DNA from: Tamilnaduibacter salinus | Lineage (GTDB): Bacteria; Pseudomonadota; Gammaproteobacteria; Pseudomonadales; Oleiphilaceae | Direction: 5' to 3' | DNA: 64,000 nt | Assembly (NCBI RefSeq): GCF_003096655.1 | Contig: NZ_QEKQ01000006.1 | Coordinates: 62,001-126,000 of the forward strand | Shown here: positions 54,597-63,572 of the stretch, piece after piece | Layout: each line of letters opens with the position of its first letter | Position numbering within the stretch: position 1 is the stretch's first letter | Made by a program: the position numbers and the translations under genes | The notes under the pieces: generated by a model | Told to the model about the DNA's origin: nothing | Database searches by the model: none | What the model saw: the letters and a program-made list of their open reading frames with translations, nothing else

Positions 54597-56288
54597 TCAA
54601 CCGGCCGGCCCCACCTCACAGGCCAGCACCAGCGCCCAGAACTCGGAAAAATCGTTCACCACCACATCGGGCTTGTGAGGATGCCGGTGGGTGCCGGGGA
54701 AGATCTTCTCCAGCCAGGGTAGATCCCACTGGGCGCCGTTGAAGAAAACGGCGGTCATGCCAGCCGTTTTTGCGGCGATGATATCGGTGGTGCTGTCGCC
54801 GACGTACCAGACGCTCGGGTCGGCGGGATAATGCAGCTTCTCCGCCGCCAGCAGGAGCTGATCGGGATGCGGCTTGCGGTGCTCGACATCGTCGCCACAG
54901 ACGGTGGTGTCGAACAGGTGACGCCAGCCGGTGTCCTCCACACAATCCAGTTCGTGCTGGAAGAATTCACTGTCTCGATTGGTGATCACACCCACCTGGA
55001 TGCCCAGATTGCGGAGGCTGGCCAGCATCTGGCTGACCTTGGGCTCAAACGATTTCACCTCGCCATAGTGCGTCCGGTAGTGACGGTTGAAGGCCTCATG
55101 GGCCACCTTCTTGGCCGCCTGATCCTCGCCAAACAGCACCTCAAAGATGTCGGTTCGGGAGATTTTACGGTCTGCCCGGACCTTCGGATGAAGCCGGGCG
55201 AACTCCCGGACATACGCCACCAAGCGGGCATCCTCGGGCGTCTTGCTGTCCTCGGGAGTCATCATCCGCTCGGTCAGTCCGAGTGAATCGAACTCGGGCA
55301 GCATGTCGTCGACGGCGTGGTACATGGCATCCAGCGTATCCACCAGCGTCGCGTGCCAGTCGAACAGGATCACCCGGGGGCGGATCAGTTTCGCCACCGC
55401 CGGGTGCCAATCCGCCTCCTGGCGGGGCTCGGGCGGTTTCGGCGCGGGATAGGGTTCCGGTCGCACCTCGGCCACACGGGCCGCGAACTCACCGGGCGGG
55501 TGGTCCAGCCCGGCCAGCGTGCCCATCAGTTCCTCGAAACTGTGCAGGATCGCTTCCGGGCGCGCCGGTTTGCGGAACCAGCTCCGGATCTTGTCGTCCT
55601 CCCAGCCGGAGCCATTGAAGAACACCGGCGCGACCCCGGCATTGTTGGCCGTCACCATATCCGTCTTGCCATCGCCGACGTACCAGACATGCCGATCCGG
55701 CGCCACACCGACCTTCTCGACGGCCCGGAGAATCATCTCCGGATCGGGTTTGTAGCGGGTGAGATCATCCGCGCAGACGATGGCGTCAAACAGATCGTCC
55801 CACCCCAGCAATGCCATTTCCTTTTCCAGGAACTCCCGACTGCGGTTGGTGGCGATTACCCGCCGAATGCCCAGCTTCCCGATCGCCTCCAGATAGGCCC
55901 GGACACCCTGCTGATAGGGTTTGACCTCCCCAAAGTGGCGCCGGTAACAGGCATTGTAGGCCTCGTGGGCAATGCGTTTCGCCTCGCGGTCGTCCCCGAA
56001 GATGGCGTTGAAAATATCCGTCCGGGACACCCGGCGCTCGGCGAGGATGCGGGGATGGAGACGGCGGAAGATACGGATGTAGCGCACAAGCCGGGCGTCG
56101 TCGGAGGTCGCGCAATCGGCCTCAGGCAGCAGTCGCTCCACCAGCCCAAGATCCTCCAGCTGGGGCAGCATCTCCTCCATCGCGCTGAACATGGCATCGT
56201 GCGTGTCCGCCAGTGTGCCATGCCAGTCGAACAGGAGCGTGTGGGGTGCTAGCAGATCGCGGTTTTCAACGGTCAAAGCGCTCTCCAT
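54597..56288 (-). CDS. Tandem HAD-like hydrolase protein with two HAD halves
   Basis: A 563-residue protein made of two homologous HAD domains (about residues 14-235 and 300-530) joined by a Pro-rich linker (PYPAPKPPEPRQE). Each half has motif I as LLFDWHGTLADT or ILFDWHATLVDT, motif II in VIATNRS or VITNRDS, a motif III Lys in RYKPDPEM or RKPHPDQ, and motif IV as YVGDGKTD or YVGDSTTD. The second motif I Asp of the usual DxDGT is His in both. Catalysis is likely but different from standard phosphatases. Substrate unknown. The ATG lacks a clear ribosome binding site. Confidence 0.9.
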   Translation of the reverse strand: MESALTVENRDLLAPHTLLFDWHGTLADTHDAMFSAMEEMLPQLEDLGLVERLLPEADCATSDDARLVRYIRIFRRLHPRILAERRVSRTDIFNAIFGDDREAKRIAHEAYNACYRRHFGEVKPYQQGVRAYLEAIGKLGIRRVIATNRSREFLEKEMALLGWDDLFDAIVCADDLTRYKPDPEMILRAVEKVGVAPDRHVWYVGDGKTDMVTANNAGVAPVFFNGSGWEDDKIRSWFRKPARPEAILHSFEELMGTLAGLDHPPGEFAARVAEVRPEPYPAPKPPEPRQEADWHPAVAKLIRPRVILFDWHATLVDTLDAMYHAVDDMLPEFDSLGLTERMMTPEDSKTPEDARLVAYVREFARLHPKVRADRKISRTDIFEVLFGEDQAAKKVAHEAFNRHYRTHYGEVKSFEPKVSQMLASLRNLGIQVGVITNRDSEFFQHELDCVEDTGWRHLFDTTVCGDDVEHRKPHPDQLLLAAEKLHYPADPSVWYVGDSTTDIIAAKTAGMTAVFFNGAQWDLPWLEKIFPGTHRHPHKPDVVVNDFSEFWALVLACEVGPAG

Positions 56289-56383
56289 TAAATCGCAACT
56301 GGTTCGCTACCAGCCAGTATAGACTGACCCAAACCACTTCCGGCACCGTAAAACCGCTACCCAGTTGTTGATAACCGGACTCC

Positions 56384-56527
56384 ATGCATCAGAAACCTCA
56401 CCTACCCACAAAGGATTGTGCCGTGTGCGGGCGCCCCTTTGCCTGGCGTCGCAAATGGGCGAAAGACTGGGATCAGGTACGCTATTGCTCCCAGCGATGC
56501 CGCCGACAGCGCCGGAGGGGTGTATGA
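56384..56527 (+). CDS. DUF2256 small Cys-rich protein
   Basis: A 47-residue protein beginning [20 protein letters not shown] and ending [14 protein letters not shown]. Two CxxC-like pairs (CAVC and CSQRC) can bind a zinc ion, and the [10 protein letters not shown] centre is the DUF2256 signature. The family is known to sit beside cryptochrome/photolyase genes. Its TGA overlaps the start of the downstream photolyase gene (ATGA), so the two are translationally coupled. Its function in the repair or sensing pathway is not known. Confidence 0.9.
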   Translation: MHQKPHLPTKDCAVCGRPFAWRRKWAKDWDQVRYCSQRCRRQRRRGV

Positions 56528-58038
56528 CAACCGTCGTCTGGTTCAAGCGCGACCTGCGGGTGGACGATCATCCGCCTTTGCATCACGCCGTGGCCTCGGG
56601 CCGGGACGTATTACCGCTCTACGTCATCGAACCGGCGTACTGGCAGTTGCCGGATACCAGCGAGCGTCAGTGGGCGTTCGTGCGTGAGAGTCTGGTGGAA
56701 CTGGACCACCGGCTTCGGGAACGCGGCAGCGCCCTGATCGTCCGGGTTGGCCGGGTCACAGACGTCCTGTCAGAACTGCGGAGTCGTTTCGATGTGGACA
56801 CGGTTCTGGCGCACCAGGAAACGGGCAACGACTGGACGTTCCAGCGTGACCGGGACGTTCTGGCCTGGTGCCGGGATCAGTCGGTCACCTTTCGGGAGTG
56901 GCGACCCTATGGAGTGGTGCGCCGGCTGCCGGACCGGGATCTTTGGGACCGCGAATGGCAGCGCATCATGCGGGCGGAACCAGTGCCGGCCCCCAGCTCG
57001 ATCCCGGCCTTGCCTGACGGACTCGACACGAACTGGCCAGGCGAGCCGACGCTCGCGGACCGACGCTCCTGCCCCGGACGGCAACCTGGCGGCGACCGCG
57101 CCGCGCGCAAGCTGCTTGACACGTTTCTGGAACGCCGCTGCGTCGGCTATCAACACAACATCTCCAGTCCGAACACCGCGACCCACGGATCGTCCCGGCT
57201 GAGCCCACACCTGGCGCACGGCACCATCAGCCTTCGACGGGTCTATCAGGCGGCGAAAATGGCCGGTGCTGACCGACGGGCACTGCCCCGCAAGCAGCGC
57301 AGCCTCACCAGCTTTCGTTCCCGGCTGCACTGGCACTGCCACTTCATCCAGAAACTGGAAGATGAGCCGGAGCTGGAATTCCGGGCGATTCATCGAGAGA
57401 TGGAGCACCTCAAATCCGGTCCGAATGACCCTGAGCGGTTGGAGCGCTGGCGCGAGGGGCAAACAGGCTGGCCGCTGGTAGACGCCTCCATGCGGGCCCT
57501 TCACGCCACCGGATGGATCAACTTCCGCATGCGCGCGATGCTAATGGCCGTCGCCAACTACCACCTCTGGCTACACTGGCGTGAGCCGGCGCTCCACCTG
57601 GCCCGACAGTTCACCGACTTCGAGCCCGGCATCCACTATCCGCAGGCCCAGATGCAGTCCGGGCTGACCGGCATCAATGCACTAAGGATCTACAACCCGG
57701 TGCTTCAGAGCCAGAAACTGGATGCAGACGGTCGCTTCATCCGCCAGTGGATTCCGGAGCTGACTGACGTGCCCTGCGAATGGATTCATCAGCCCTGGCT
57801 GATGTCAGCGGATCAACAGGCCCGTTTTGGCGTTGGCACCTATCCGCAGCCCATCTGTGACCATGAAGAGGCCTCCCGGACCGCGCGGCGAGCGGTGCGC
57901 GAATTCCGACGCCAACACGTCAGCGAGGCGGAGACGAATCGTGTTCTCGACCGGCATGGCAGCCGCAAGGGACCACCTCAGAAACGACCGAAACCACCCC
58001 GGGAAAACGCCGGGGATGACCAGATGACCCTGTTCTGA
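56524..58038 (+). CDS. Cryptochrome/photolyase family flavoprotein (DUF2256-linked clade)
   Basis: A 504-residue flavoprotein with the photolyase N-terminal domain ([20 protein letters not shown]) and the FAD-binding domain ([20 protein letters not shown] near residue 316). Where class I CPD photolyases have a Trp-rich stretch (WQW), this protein has [20 protein letters not shown], so it belongs to a different clade; whether it repairs DNA or senses light is open. A basic, Pro-rich C-terminal tail (residues about 480-500) follows. ATG 56524 overlaps DUF2256. Confidence 0.92.
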   Translation: MTTVVWFKRDLRVDDHPPLHHAVASGRDVLPLYVIEPAYWQLPDTSERQWAFVRESLVELDHRLRERGSALIVRVGRVTDVLSELRSRFDVDTVLAHQETGNDWTFQRDRDVLAWCRDQSVTFREWRPYGVVRRLPDRDLWDREWQRIMRAEPVPAPSSIPALPDGLDTNWPGEPTLADRRSCPGRQPGGDRAARKLLDTFLERRCVGYQHNISSPNTATHGSSRLSPHLAHGTISLRRVYQAAKMAGADRRALPRKQRSLTSFRSRLHWHCHFIQKLEDEPELEFRAIHREMEHLKSGPNDPERLERWREGQTGWPLVDASMRALHATGWINFRMRAMLMAVANYHLWLHWREPALHLARQFTDFEPGIHYPQAQMQSGLTGINALRIYNPVLQSQKLDADGRFIRQWIPELTDVPCEWIHQPWLMSADQQARFGVGTYPQPICDHEEASRTARRAVREFRRQHVSEAETNRVLDRHGSRKGPPQKRPKPPRENAGDDQMTLF

Positions 58039-58040
58039 GC

Positions 58041-58451
58041 TCAGGACCAGCGCCGGGCGAGAAACCAACCACCCACCATGGCCAGCAGCATGGCCGCCAG
58101 CGGCCACGACAGCCCCGCTATCGAGGCAACGGCTGGACCGGGACAGTATCCGGACAGGCCCCAGCCGATGCCAAACAGCGCGGCGCCCCCGATAAGGCGG
58201 CCATCCAGATCCCGGCGCGTGGGGATATGAAATACGTCCCCAAACAAAGGGTCGCCACGGTGCCAGGCCAGACGAAAGCCAACAAAGGTGGTGACGACGG
58301 CCCCGCCCATGACGAACGCCAGTGTCGGATCCCAGGCACCTGCAATATCCAGAAAACCGATGACACGGGCAGGATCGGTCATGCCGGATACCGCCAGGCC
58401 AAGACCAAACAGGAGACCGGCCAGATACCCCATCAACGCTTTCAGGTTCAT
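58041..58451 (-). CDS. YeeE/YedE-type sulfur transporter half (PmpB-like)
   Basis: A 136-residue membrane protein with about four helices. GLAVSGMTDPARVIGFLD near residue 18 and the Cys motif GLSGYCPGPAVASI near residue 98 are typical of YeeE/YedE (TsuA-type) proteins, which move thiosulfate or other sulfur compounds. ATG 58451 overlaps the stop of the other half by four bases and has GGGAG upstream. Its end lies two bases from the convergent photolyase stop. Confidence 0.88.
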   Translation of the reverse strand: MNLKALMGYLAGLLFGLGLAVSGMTDPARVIGFLDIAGAWDPTLAFVMGGAVVTTFVGFRLAWHRGDPLFGDVFHIPTRRDLDGRLIGGAALFGIGWGLSGYCPGPAVASIAGLSWPLAAMLLAMVGGWFLARRWS

Positions 58452-58906
58452 GCGCCAACTCCCATAAGATGCCGCGACACATAAACCGTCACCATTCCCG
58501 CCACCAAAAACGTGACGGTCGCCATTAACGAACGAACCGACAGGCGCGACAGACCGCAGACACCGTGACCACTGGTGCAACCGCTACCGATACCGGTTCC
58601 GAAACCGACCAGCGCACCGGCCGCCAACATCAGGCCAGCGCCGCCGACTGGGGGGCCGACGACCGCATCTGGTTGACCGGCGACATTGCCACCTTCGCCC
58701 AATAACAAAAGCAGAACCGGCCCACTGACCAGTCCCAGCAGGAATGTCAGTCGCCAGGCCGTGTCGCCGGTCGGGCGATCAAACAGTAATCCGGACACAA
58801 TGCCACTGATACCGGCAACCCGACCCAGCGCCGCCATCAGCCAACTGGCGGACGCGCCGATTAAAACACCACCGAGTAGCCCCTGCAGAGCCGACCCCCA
58901 ATCCAT
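58448..58906 (-). CDS. YeeE/YedE-type sulfur transporter half (PmpA-like)
   Basis: A 152-residue membrane protein. SGIVSGLLF near residue 40 and the Cys pair motif GIGSGCTSGHGVCGLSRLS near residue 108 are the hallmark of the first YeeE/YedE half. It pairs with the next gene to make one channel, the pmpA-pmpB arrangement known from BigR-regulated sulfide operons. ATG 58906 follows GGGGAGG. It lies 82 bases after the SulP gene on the same strand. Confidence 0.88.
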   Translation of the reverse strand: MDWGSALQGLLGGVLIGASASWLMAALGRVAGISGIVSGLLFDRPTGDTAWRLTFLLGLVSGPVLLLLLGEGGNVAGQPDAVVGPPVGGAGLMLAAGALVGFGTGIGSGCTSGHGVCGLSRLSVRSLMATVTFLVAGMVTVYVSRHLMGVGA

Positions 58907-58988
58907 ACTTGATGACCTCCCCAATAAAGCCGCATCAAAACGACGTCAATACCGACAGAGCTGCGTCCAAGAGCTCCGCAATGCACCA

Positions 58989-60758
58989 TCACGCTGTGCG
59001 TGACGAAAAGCCGGACGCTGATTTCAGCCCCCGGGCAGCCCCCGCCCCATCCCGATTGGTGAGAGCCTCCCAGGCCGCATAGGTACTCAGGAACACTTGC
59101 CCCGTCAGCTCGTGACAGAACTCCGTGTTTTCCAGACGATCCATAACCGGGCCTTTCACTTCCGCCAGATGCAGGCGTACACCTGCGTCTCTGAGGCGGG
59201 CATTGATCGCCTCCAGACTCTCCAGCGCAGAGGCATCGATGATGTTGACGGCCTGGCAGGTCAGCACAAGATCGGTCAGGCAGGCTTGATTGGACACCAG
59301 CGCCAGCACGGTGTCTTCCAGATACCGGGCGTTCGCGAAATACAGACTCTCGTCCACTCGCAGAAACACGACTCGCTGATTGGTTTCCACATCATGCCGC
59401 TCAATATTCCGGAAGTGCTCCGTTCCCGGAACCCGACCGACGACCGCGCTGTGCGGTCGACTGCTGCGATACAGGTGTAATCCAATGGAAAGCCCGACGC
59501 CCACGAGAATACCGCTTTCAACCCCATGAAGAAGCGTCAACAGGAGCGTGGCCAGCATGGCGATACCATCGGGTACGGAATAGGCCATGGTCCGACGAAT
59601 CGCTGGCAGGTCAATCAGAGTGCCAACCGCAACGATGATCGTCGCCGCCAGCGTGGCCTTGGGAAGAAACGCCAGCGGTTCGGTCAGCGTGAGCGTCGCC
59701 AGGGCAATGCCAACCGCCGTCAGAGCCCCCGCGACCGGCGTCACGGCACCGGCCTCGAAATTCACCACTGAACGCGAAAAACCACCGGATACCGGCGACC
59801 CACCACTGACGCCGGCGCCCACATTCGACAACCCCAGCGCAATCAGCTCTTTGTTGGGATCAATCCGTTGGCGACGTTTTGCCGCCAGCGTCTGAGCGAC
59901 GGAAACGGACTCCACAAAGCCCACGAGGCTGATGAGAACCGCCGCCGGCAGTAGCGTGCGCCAAAGGGACGTGTCCATGGAGGGCATTGCCAGCGTCGGC
60001 AGCCCACTGGGTACCTGCCCAACCAGATTGACACCATCACCGCCAAGCTTGAGCCCCCATGCCACCAGGGTCGTCACAATGACGGCAGAGACCGGCGCCG
60101 CCTTCGTGATCAGATCCGCGGCCCGCTGGGTCAGACCCACTCCCGTTAGAACAGAGCGCAGATAGTTCCGGCACAGGTAAAGGTAAGCCAGAACACCAAA
60201 CCCGATGACCATCGTCGTCACATTGGCACTATCCAGCCCGTTGATGAGCCCCGCCCCCATCTCGATCAGGTTACTGCCCCGGTATGGTATGCCCAGCAAG
60301 TGCCCCAGCTGACTCGCGGCGATCAGAATGCCGGAAGCGGTCACGAATCCTGAAATCACCGGATGACTGAGAAAATTCGCCAGAAACCCGAGTCGCAGGA
60401 CGCCCATACCGACCAGCACCACACCTGAGAGGCTCGCCAGAACCAGGGCGGCCCCGACGTACTCCGGGCTTCCAGCTTCAGCAATACCGCTCAACGCTGA
60501 GGCCGTCATCAACGAGGCCACGGCAACCGGGCCAACGGCCAGCGTGGCGCTGGTCCCAAAAACCGCGTATATCACCAGCGGCAGCATGCTGGCATACAGC
60601 CCGACTTCGGGAGGGAGCCCAGCGAGCAGCGCATACGCCAATGCCTGCGGCACCAGCATCAGGGTAACGATCACCGCCGCCAGCAAATCACTGACAAACG
60701 CGTCCCCACGATATCCTTCCAACCAGCTGGCAATCGGCAGCAGTCGACCAAACCTCAT
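58989..60758 (-). CDS. SulP family anion transporter with STAS domain
   Basis: A 589-residue transporter with many membrane helices (residues about 15-405), including DLLAAVIVTLMLVPQALAYA near residue 24, and a C-terminal STAS domain (about 430-560; LTCQAVNIIDASALESLEAI). SulP proteins carry sulfate, bicarbonate or related anions. Its start overlaps the stop of the sulfide:quinone oxidoreductase gene by four bases, so a sulfur oxyanion (sulfate, sulfite or thiosulfate) is the likely cargo here. Confidence 0.93.
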   Translation of the reverse strand: MRFGRLLPIASWLEGYRGDAFVSDLLAAVIVTLMLVPQALAYALLAGLPPEVGLYASMLPLVIYAVFGTSATLAVGPVAVASLMTASALSGIAEAGSPEYVGAALVLASLSGVVLVGMGVLRLGFLANFLSHPVISGFVTASGILIAASQLGHLLGIPYRGSNLIEMGAGLINGLDSANVTTMVIGFGVLAYLYLCRNYLRSVLTGVGLTQRAADLITKAAPVSAVIVTTLVAWGLKLGGDGVNLVGQVPSGLPTLAMPSMDTSLWRTLLPAAVLISLVGFVESVSVAQTLAAKRRQRIDPNKELIALGLSNVGAGVSGGSPVSGGFSRSVVNFEAGAVTPVAGALTAVGIALATLTLTEPLAFLPKATLAATIIVAVGTLIDLPAIRRTMAYSVPDGIAMLATLLLTLLHGVESGILVGVGLSIGLHLYRSSRPHSAVVGRVPGTEHFRNIERHDVETNQRVVFLRVDESLYFANARYLEDTVLALVSNQACLTDLVLTCQAVNIIDASALESLEAINARLRDAGVRLHLAEVKGPVMDRLENTEFCHELTGQVFLSTYAAWEALTNRDGAGAARGLKSASGFSSRTA

Positions 60759-62047
60759 TGAGCGTTATCCTGGCTGGCTTTCAGAGCGGATCGCCGTGCC
60801 GGCGAGGCGAGCCATTCACGGCCCTTGAGCATCCCGTGCCAATAGAGCAACGGCAGCTGGTTTGCTTTCAGAAACCAGGCCGCCCGCGTCGCTTTCGTAC
60901 CATCGTTCACCCATTTTGGGAAACTCGGCTGCAGCGCCCCACCATACCCGAACTCGGCAAGAACAATACGACCACGCTCAACCGTCAACGGGCAGGAGCC
61001 ATAACCCAGGTAAGCCGCCTCAAGCGGGCGATCATCCAGCGATGCCATCAGATTCTCGGCAACAACCGGCGCCTGTTTTCGGACCGCAGCGGCCGTCTTT
61101 GCGTTCGGCGTGCCACTGGCATCCCCAAGACCGAAAATATCCGGATAGTGGCGGTGTCGCAGCGTATCGTCCTCAAGATCGAGCCAACCTGACTCATTGC
61201 CAAGCCCCGACTGGGCGATGAACCCAGGCGCTGTCTGCGGGGGGACCACATGAAGCATGTCAAATGATCGCTCGACGACCGGTTGCCCATCCACACCCAA
61301 TTGTCGAAACCGGGCGATCTGTTGAGGGCCGTCGACTCCAACGAGCTGCTCCTCAAAACACAGATCAATGCCGTACCGATCGATGTACTCCTGAAGGGCC
61401 GGTACATAGGCATCCACTCCGAACAGCTTTGCCCCTGTATTATGGAAGGCAACGTCGATATCACCGAGACGCCCCTGCCGACGCCAGTGATCGCACGAGA
61501 GATACATGGCCTTCTGCGGCGCACCCGCGCATTTGATCGGCATTGGCGGCTGAGTGAAGCGGGCAGTGCCACCCTTCAGTTTCTGGACGAGGGACCAGGT
61601 GTAGGGCGCAAGGTCATAGCGGTAATTGGACGTCACCCCGTTCGCACCAAGGGTTTCCGTGAGGCCCTCAATGGCACCCCAGTCCAATGCCAGTCCCGGG
61701 GCCACGACGAGGCGCTCGTAGGCAAGCCGTTGTCCATCGGAGAGAACCACTTCGTGCCGACCAGGGTCGACCCGCTCCGCTCCCACGTTATACCAGGTCG
61801 CTTTGGACGGGATCACGCCGGACATGCTCTTGCGGGTGGATTCCGGGCGAAACACACCGCCGCCCACCATCGTCCAACCCGGCTGGTAACTGTGAGTGGT
61901 GGCGGGATCAACGATCGCGATATCGAGTGAGGACTTCCGCTTGAGCAGGCTCGCGGAGACCGCGATCCCCGCAGCGCCACCCCCAATCACCACGATCTGG
62001 TGGGCGTGATTCACCCCCGTTCTCCGGTCCGCTTCTGCCGTCATCAT
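60755..62047 (-). CDS. Sulfide:quinone oxidoreductase-like flavoprotein
   Basis: A 430-residue FAD protein with IVVIGGGAAGIAVSASLL near the N-terminus, the active-site Cys in PIKCAGAPQKAMYLSCDHW near residue 155 and a second Cys in GYGSCPLTV near residue 355, the pair expected for SQR. It oxidises sulfide to sulfane sulfur and reduces quinone at the membrane. Upstream persulfide-processing genes fit this role. ATG 62047 (or the next ATG at 62044) follows GAGGTG; earlier in-frame starts are less likely. Confidence 0.92.
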   Translation of the reverse strand: MMTAEADRRTGVNHAHQIVVIGGGAAGIAVSASLLKRKSSLDIAIVDPATTHSYQPGWTMVGGGVFRPESTRKSMSGVIPSKATWYNVGAERVDPGRHEVVLSDGQRLAYERLVVAPGLALDWGAIEGLTETLGANGVTSNYRYDLAPYTWSLVQKLKGGTARFTQPPMPIKCAGAPQKAMYLSCDHWRRQGRLGDIDVAFHNTGAKLFGVDAYVPALQEYIDRYGIDLCFEEQLVGVDGPQQIARFRQLGVDGQPVVERSFDMLHVVPPQTAPGFIAQSGLGNESGWLDLEDDTLRHRHYPDIFGLGDASGTPNAKTAAAVRKQAPVVAENLMASLDDRPLEAAYLGYGSCPLTVERGRIVLAEFGYGGALQPSFPKWVNDGTKATRAAWFLKANQLPLLYWHGMLKGREWLASPARRSALKASQDNAQ

Positions 62048-62129
62048 CCACACCTCATCGATTGCTGAAGAGAACCCCAACGTTCAGGTTCCGAATTCAC
62101 GCCCTATGAGCGTATATTTGGACGCGCCG

Positions 62130-62549
62130 TCATCCATCGATCATCTCGCGGATGGGCTCGGGATCATGGCCCGCCTCATGGGCGGCTTTGAGGAGTCCGG
62201 GAATATCGCAACCGGGCTTCCTGCTCCTGGCATGGGCCCAGAGGTGGACCGCTCGACGACCTGTCCGACAAAAGGCCAGAACCGGCGATGGTGCATGGTC
62301 AAGCGCCTGGCCAAAGGATTCGATATCGTCGTCGGAGTACTCTCCCGGCGAGACCGGCACGCTATGCCATTCCAGCCCAAGGGCCTCGGCCCTTGCCCGG
62401 AGGGACTCCTCTCCGGGATGATCCTCGGCCTCACCGGGACGACGGTTGCAGATCACTGTCCGGAATCCCCGGTGGGCCACCTCTTTGAGGTCATCCGGCG
62501 TCACGGCATCCGCGATGGAAACCGCAGGCTCTATCTGCTGAATCTTCAT
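62130..62549 (-). CDS. DUF442/TIGR01244 protein (phosphatase-like, BLH N-terminal module)
   Basis: A 139-residue protein. It starts MKIQQIEPAVSIADAVTPDD and holds the Cys-x5-Arg phosphatase-like loop AFCRTGRRAV near residue 93. In BLH (beta-lactamase-like hydrolase) proteins this domain is fused to a persulfide dioxygenase; here it is a separate gene 12 bases downstream of the MBL gene. It is thought to act as a sulfurtransferase-like partner, but the chemistry is inferred. Confidence 0.88.
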   Translation of the reverse strand: MKIQQIEPAVSIADAVTPDDLKEVAHRGFRTVICNRRPGEAEDHPGEESLRARAEALGLEWHSVPVSPGEYSDDDIESFGQALDHAPSPVLAFCRTGRRAVHLWAHARSRKPGCDIPGLLKAAHEAGHDPEPIREMIDG

Positions 62550-62561
62550 CAGAACCTCCTC

Positions 62562-63428
62562 TCAGAAACGGTTGATCGGCACCTTCAGATAAATCTGACC
62601 ATTGTCCTCGGCCGGCGGCATGTGCCCGGCCCGCATATTCACCTGTACGGAGGGCAAGATCAGCCGAGGCATACCCAGCCCGGAGTCCCGCTTGGTCCGC
62701 ATCTGAACAAAGTCATCTTCGCTAACACCATCGTGAACATGGATGTTCGCCCGGCGCTCCTCGCCGACCGTGGTCTCATGCTGGTGCTCATCGCGCCCTG
62801 GCGCCTTGTAGTCGTGGCACAGAAAAATCCGCGTCTCATCGGGAAGAGACAGTACTTTCTGAATGGAGTGGTAGAGCGTTCGGGCGTCACCACCAGGGAA
62901 GTCGCACCGGGCCGTTCCGAAGTCCGGGGCGAACAACGTATCGCCAACAAAGGCCGAGTCACCAACCACATACGTCAGACAGGCCGGTGTGTGACCGGGG
63001 GTATGAAGGACTCGGGCCTCGAGTTCCCCGATGCGGAACGAATCCCCCTCCTCGAACAGGCGGTCGAACTGGCTGCCGTCGCGGGCAAACTCCGTTCCGG
63101 CATTAAAAGCCTTACCGAATATGTCCTGAACCTCCACGATCCGGGCGCCAATGCCCGTTTTCCCGCCGAGCTTCTCGTGCAGGTACGGCGCCGCGGAAAG
63201 GTGATCGGCGTGCACGTGCGTCTCCAACACCCACTCCACCGACAGGTCGTGCGTTCGAACGTAGTCAATGATCGCGTCCGCTGAGCGGACGTCGGTCCGG
63301 CCGGCGTCGTAATCGAAATCCAGCACGGAATCCACAATGGCGCAGGACCGGCTGTCCGGGTCCTGAACGATGTAACTGAATGTGCTGGTCGGCTCATCAA
63401 AGAAATGGGTGACGATCGGGCGTTGCAT
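62562..63428 (-). CDS. MBL-fold persulfide dioxygenase-like protein (BLH C-terminal type)
   Basis: A 288-residue metallo-beta-lactamase-fold protein. THVHADHLSAAPYL near residue 77 is the HxHxDH metal motif, HTPGHTPACLTYVVGD gives another His, and VGDTLFAPDFGTARCDFPGG and FLCHDYKAPGRDEHQHETT match the BLH/ETHE1-like persulfide dioxygenase group. It would oxidise glutathione persulfide to sulfite downstream of SQR. ATG 63428 follows GGAGGAG. It leads the operon after a 144-base gap; a regulator such as BigR was not found in the window. Confidence 0.91.
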   Translation of the reverse strand: MQRPIVTHFFDEPTSTFSYIVQDPDSRSCAIVDSVLDFDYDAGRTDVRSADAIIDYVRTHDLSVEWVLETHVHADHLSAAPYLHEKLGGKTGIGARIVEVQDIFGKAFNAGTEFARDGSQFDRLFEEGDSFRIGELEARVLHTPGHTPACLTYVVGDSAFVGDTLFAPDFGTARCDFPGGDARTLYHSIQKVLSLPDETRIFLCHDYKAPGRDEHQHETTVGEERRANIHVHDGVSEDDFVQMRTKRDSGLGMPRLILPSVQVNMRAGHMPPAEDNGQIYLKVPINRF

Positions 63429-63572
63429 GGCTCCTCCCACAAACCGCTCGGTTTGACGTTTCACATGATCTTTAGGCCACCATAACCCAACTTTTTAATC
63501 TAAGCATAGACTTTTTTGTTATATATGAGCTCTGACGAGATGAACAGCCATCATGAGGAAGGCAGTGTCTGG

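Noticed and set aside
62106-63284. Open frame of about 392 codons opposite the DUF442 and MBL genes
   Set aside because: Both minus-strand genes have clear motifs and good ribosome binding sites; the plus-strand product has none.
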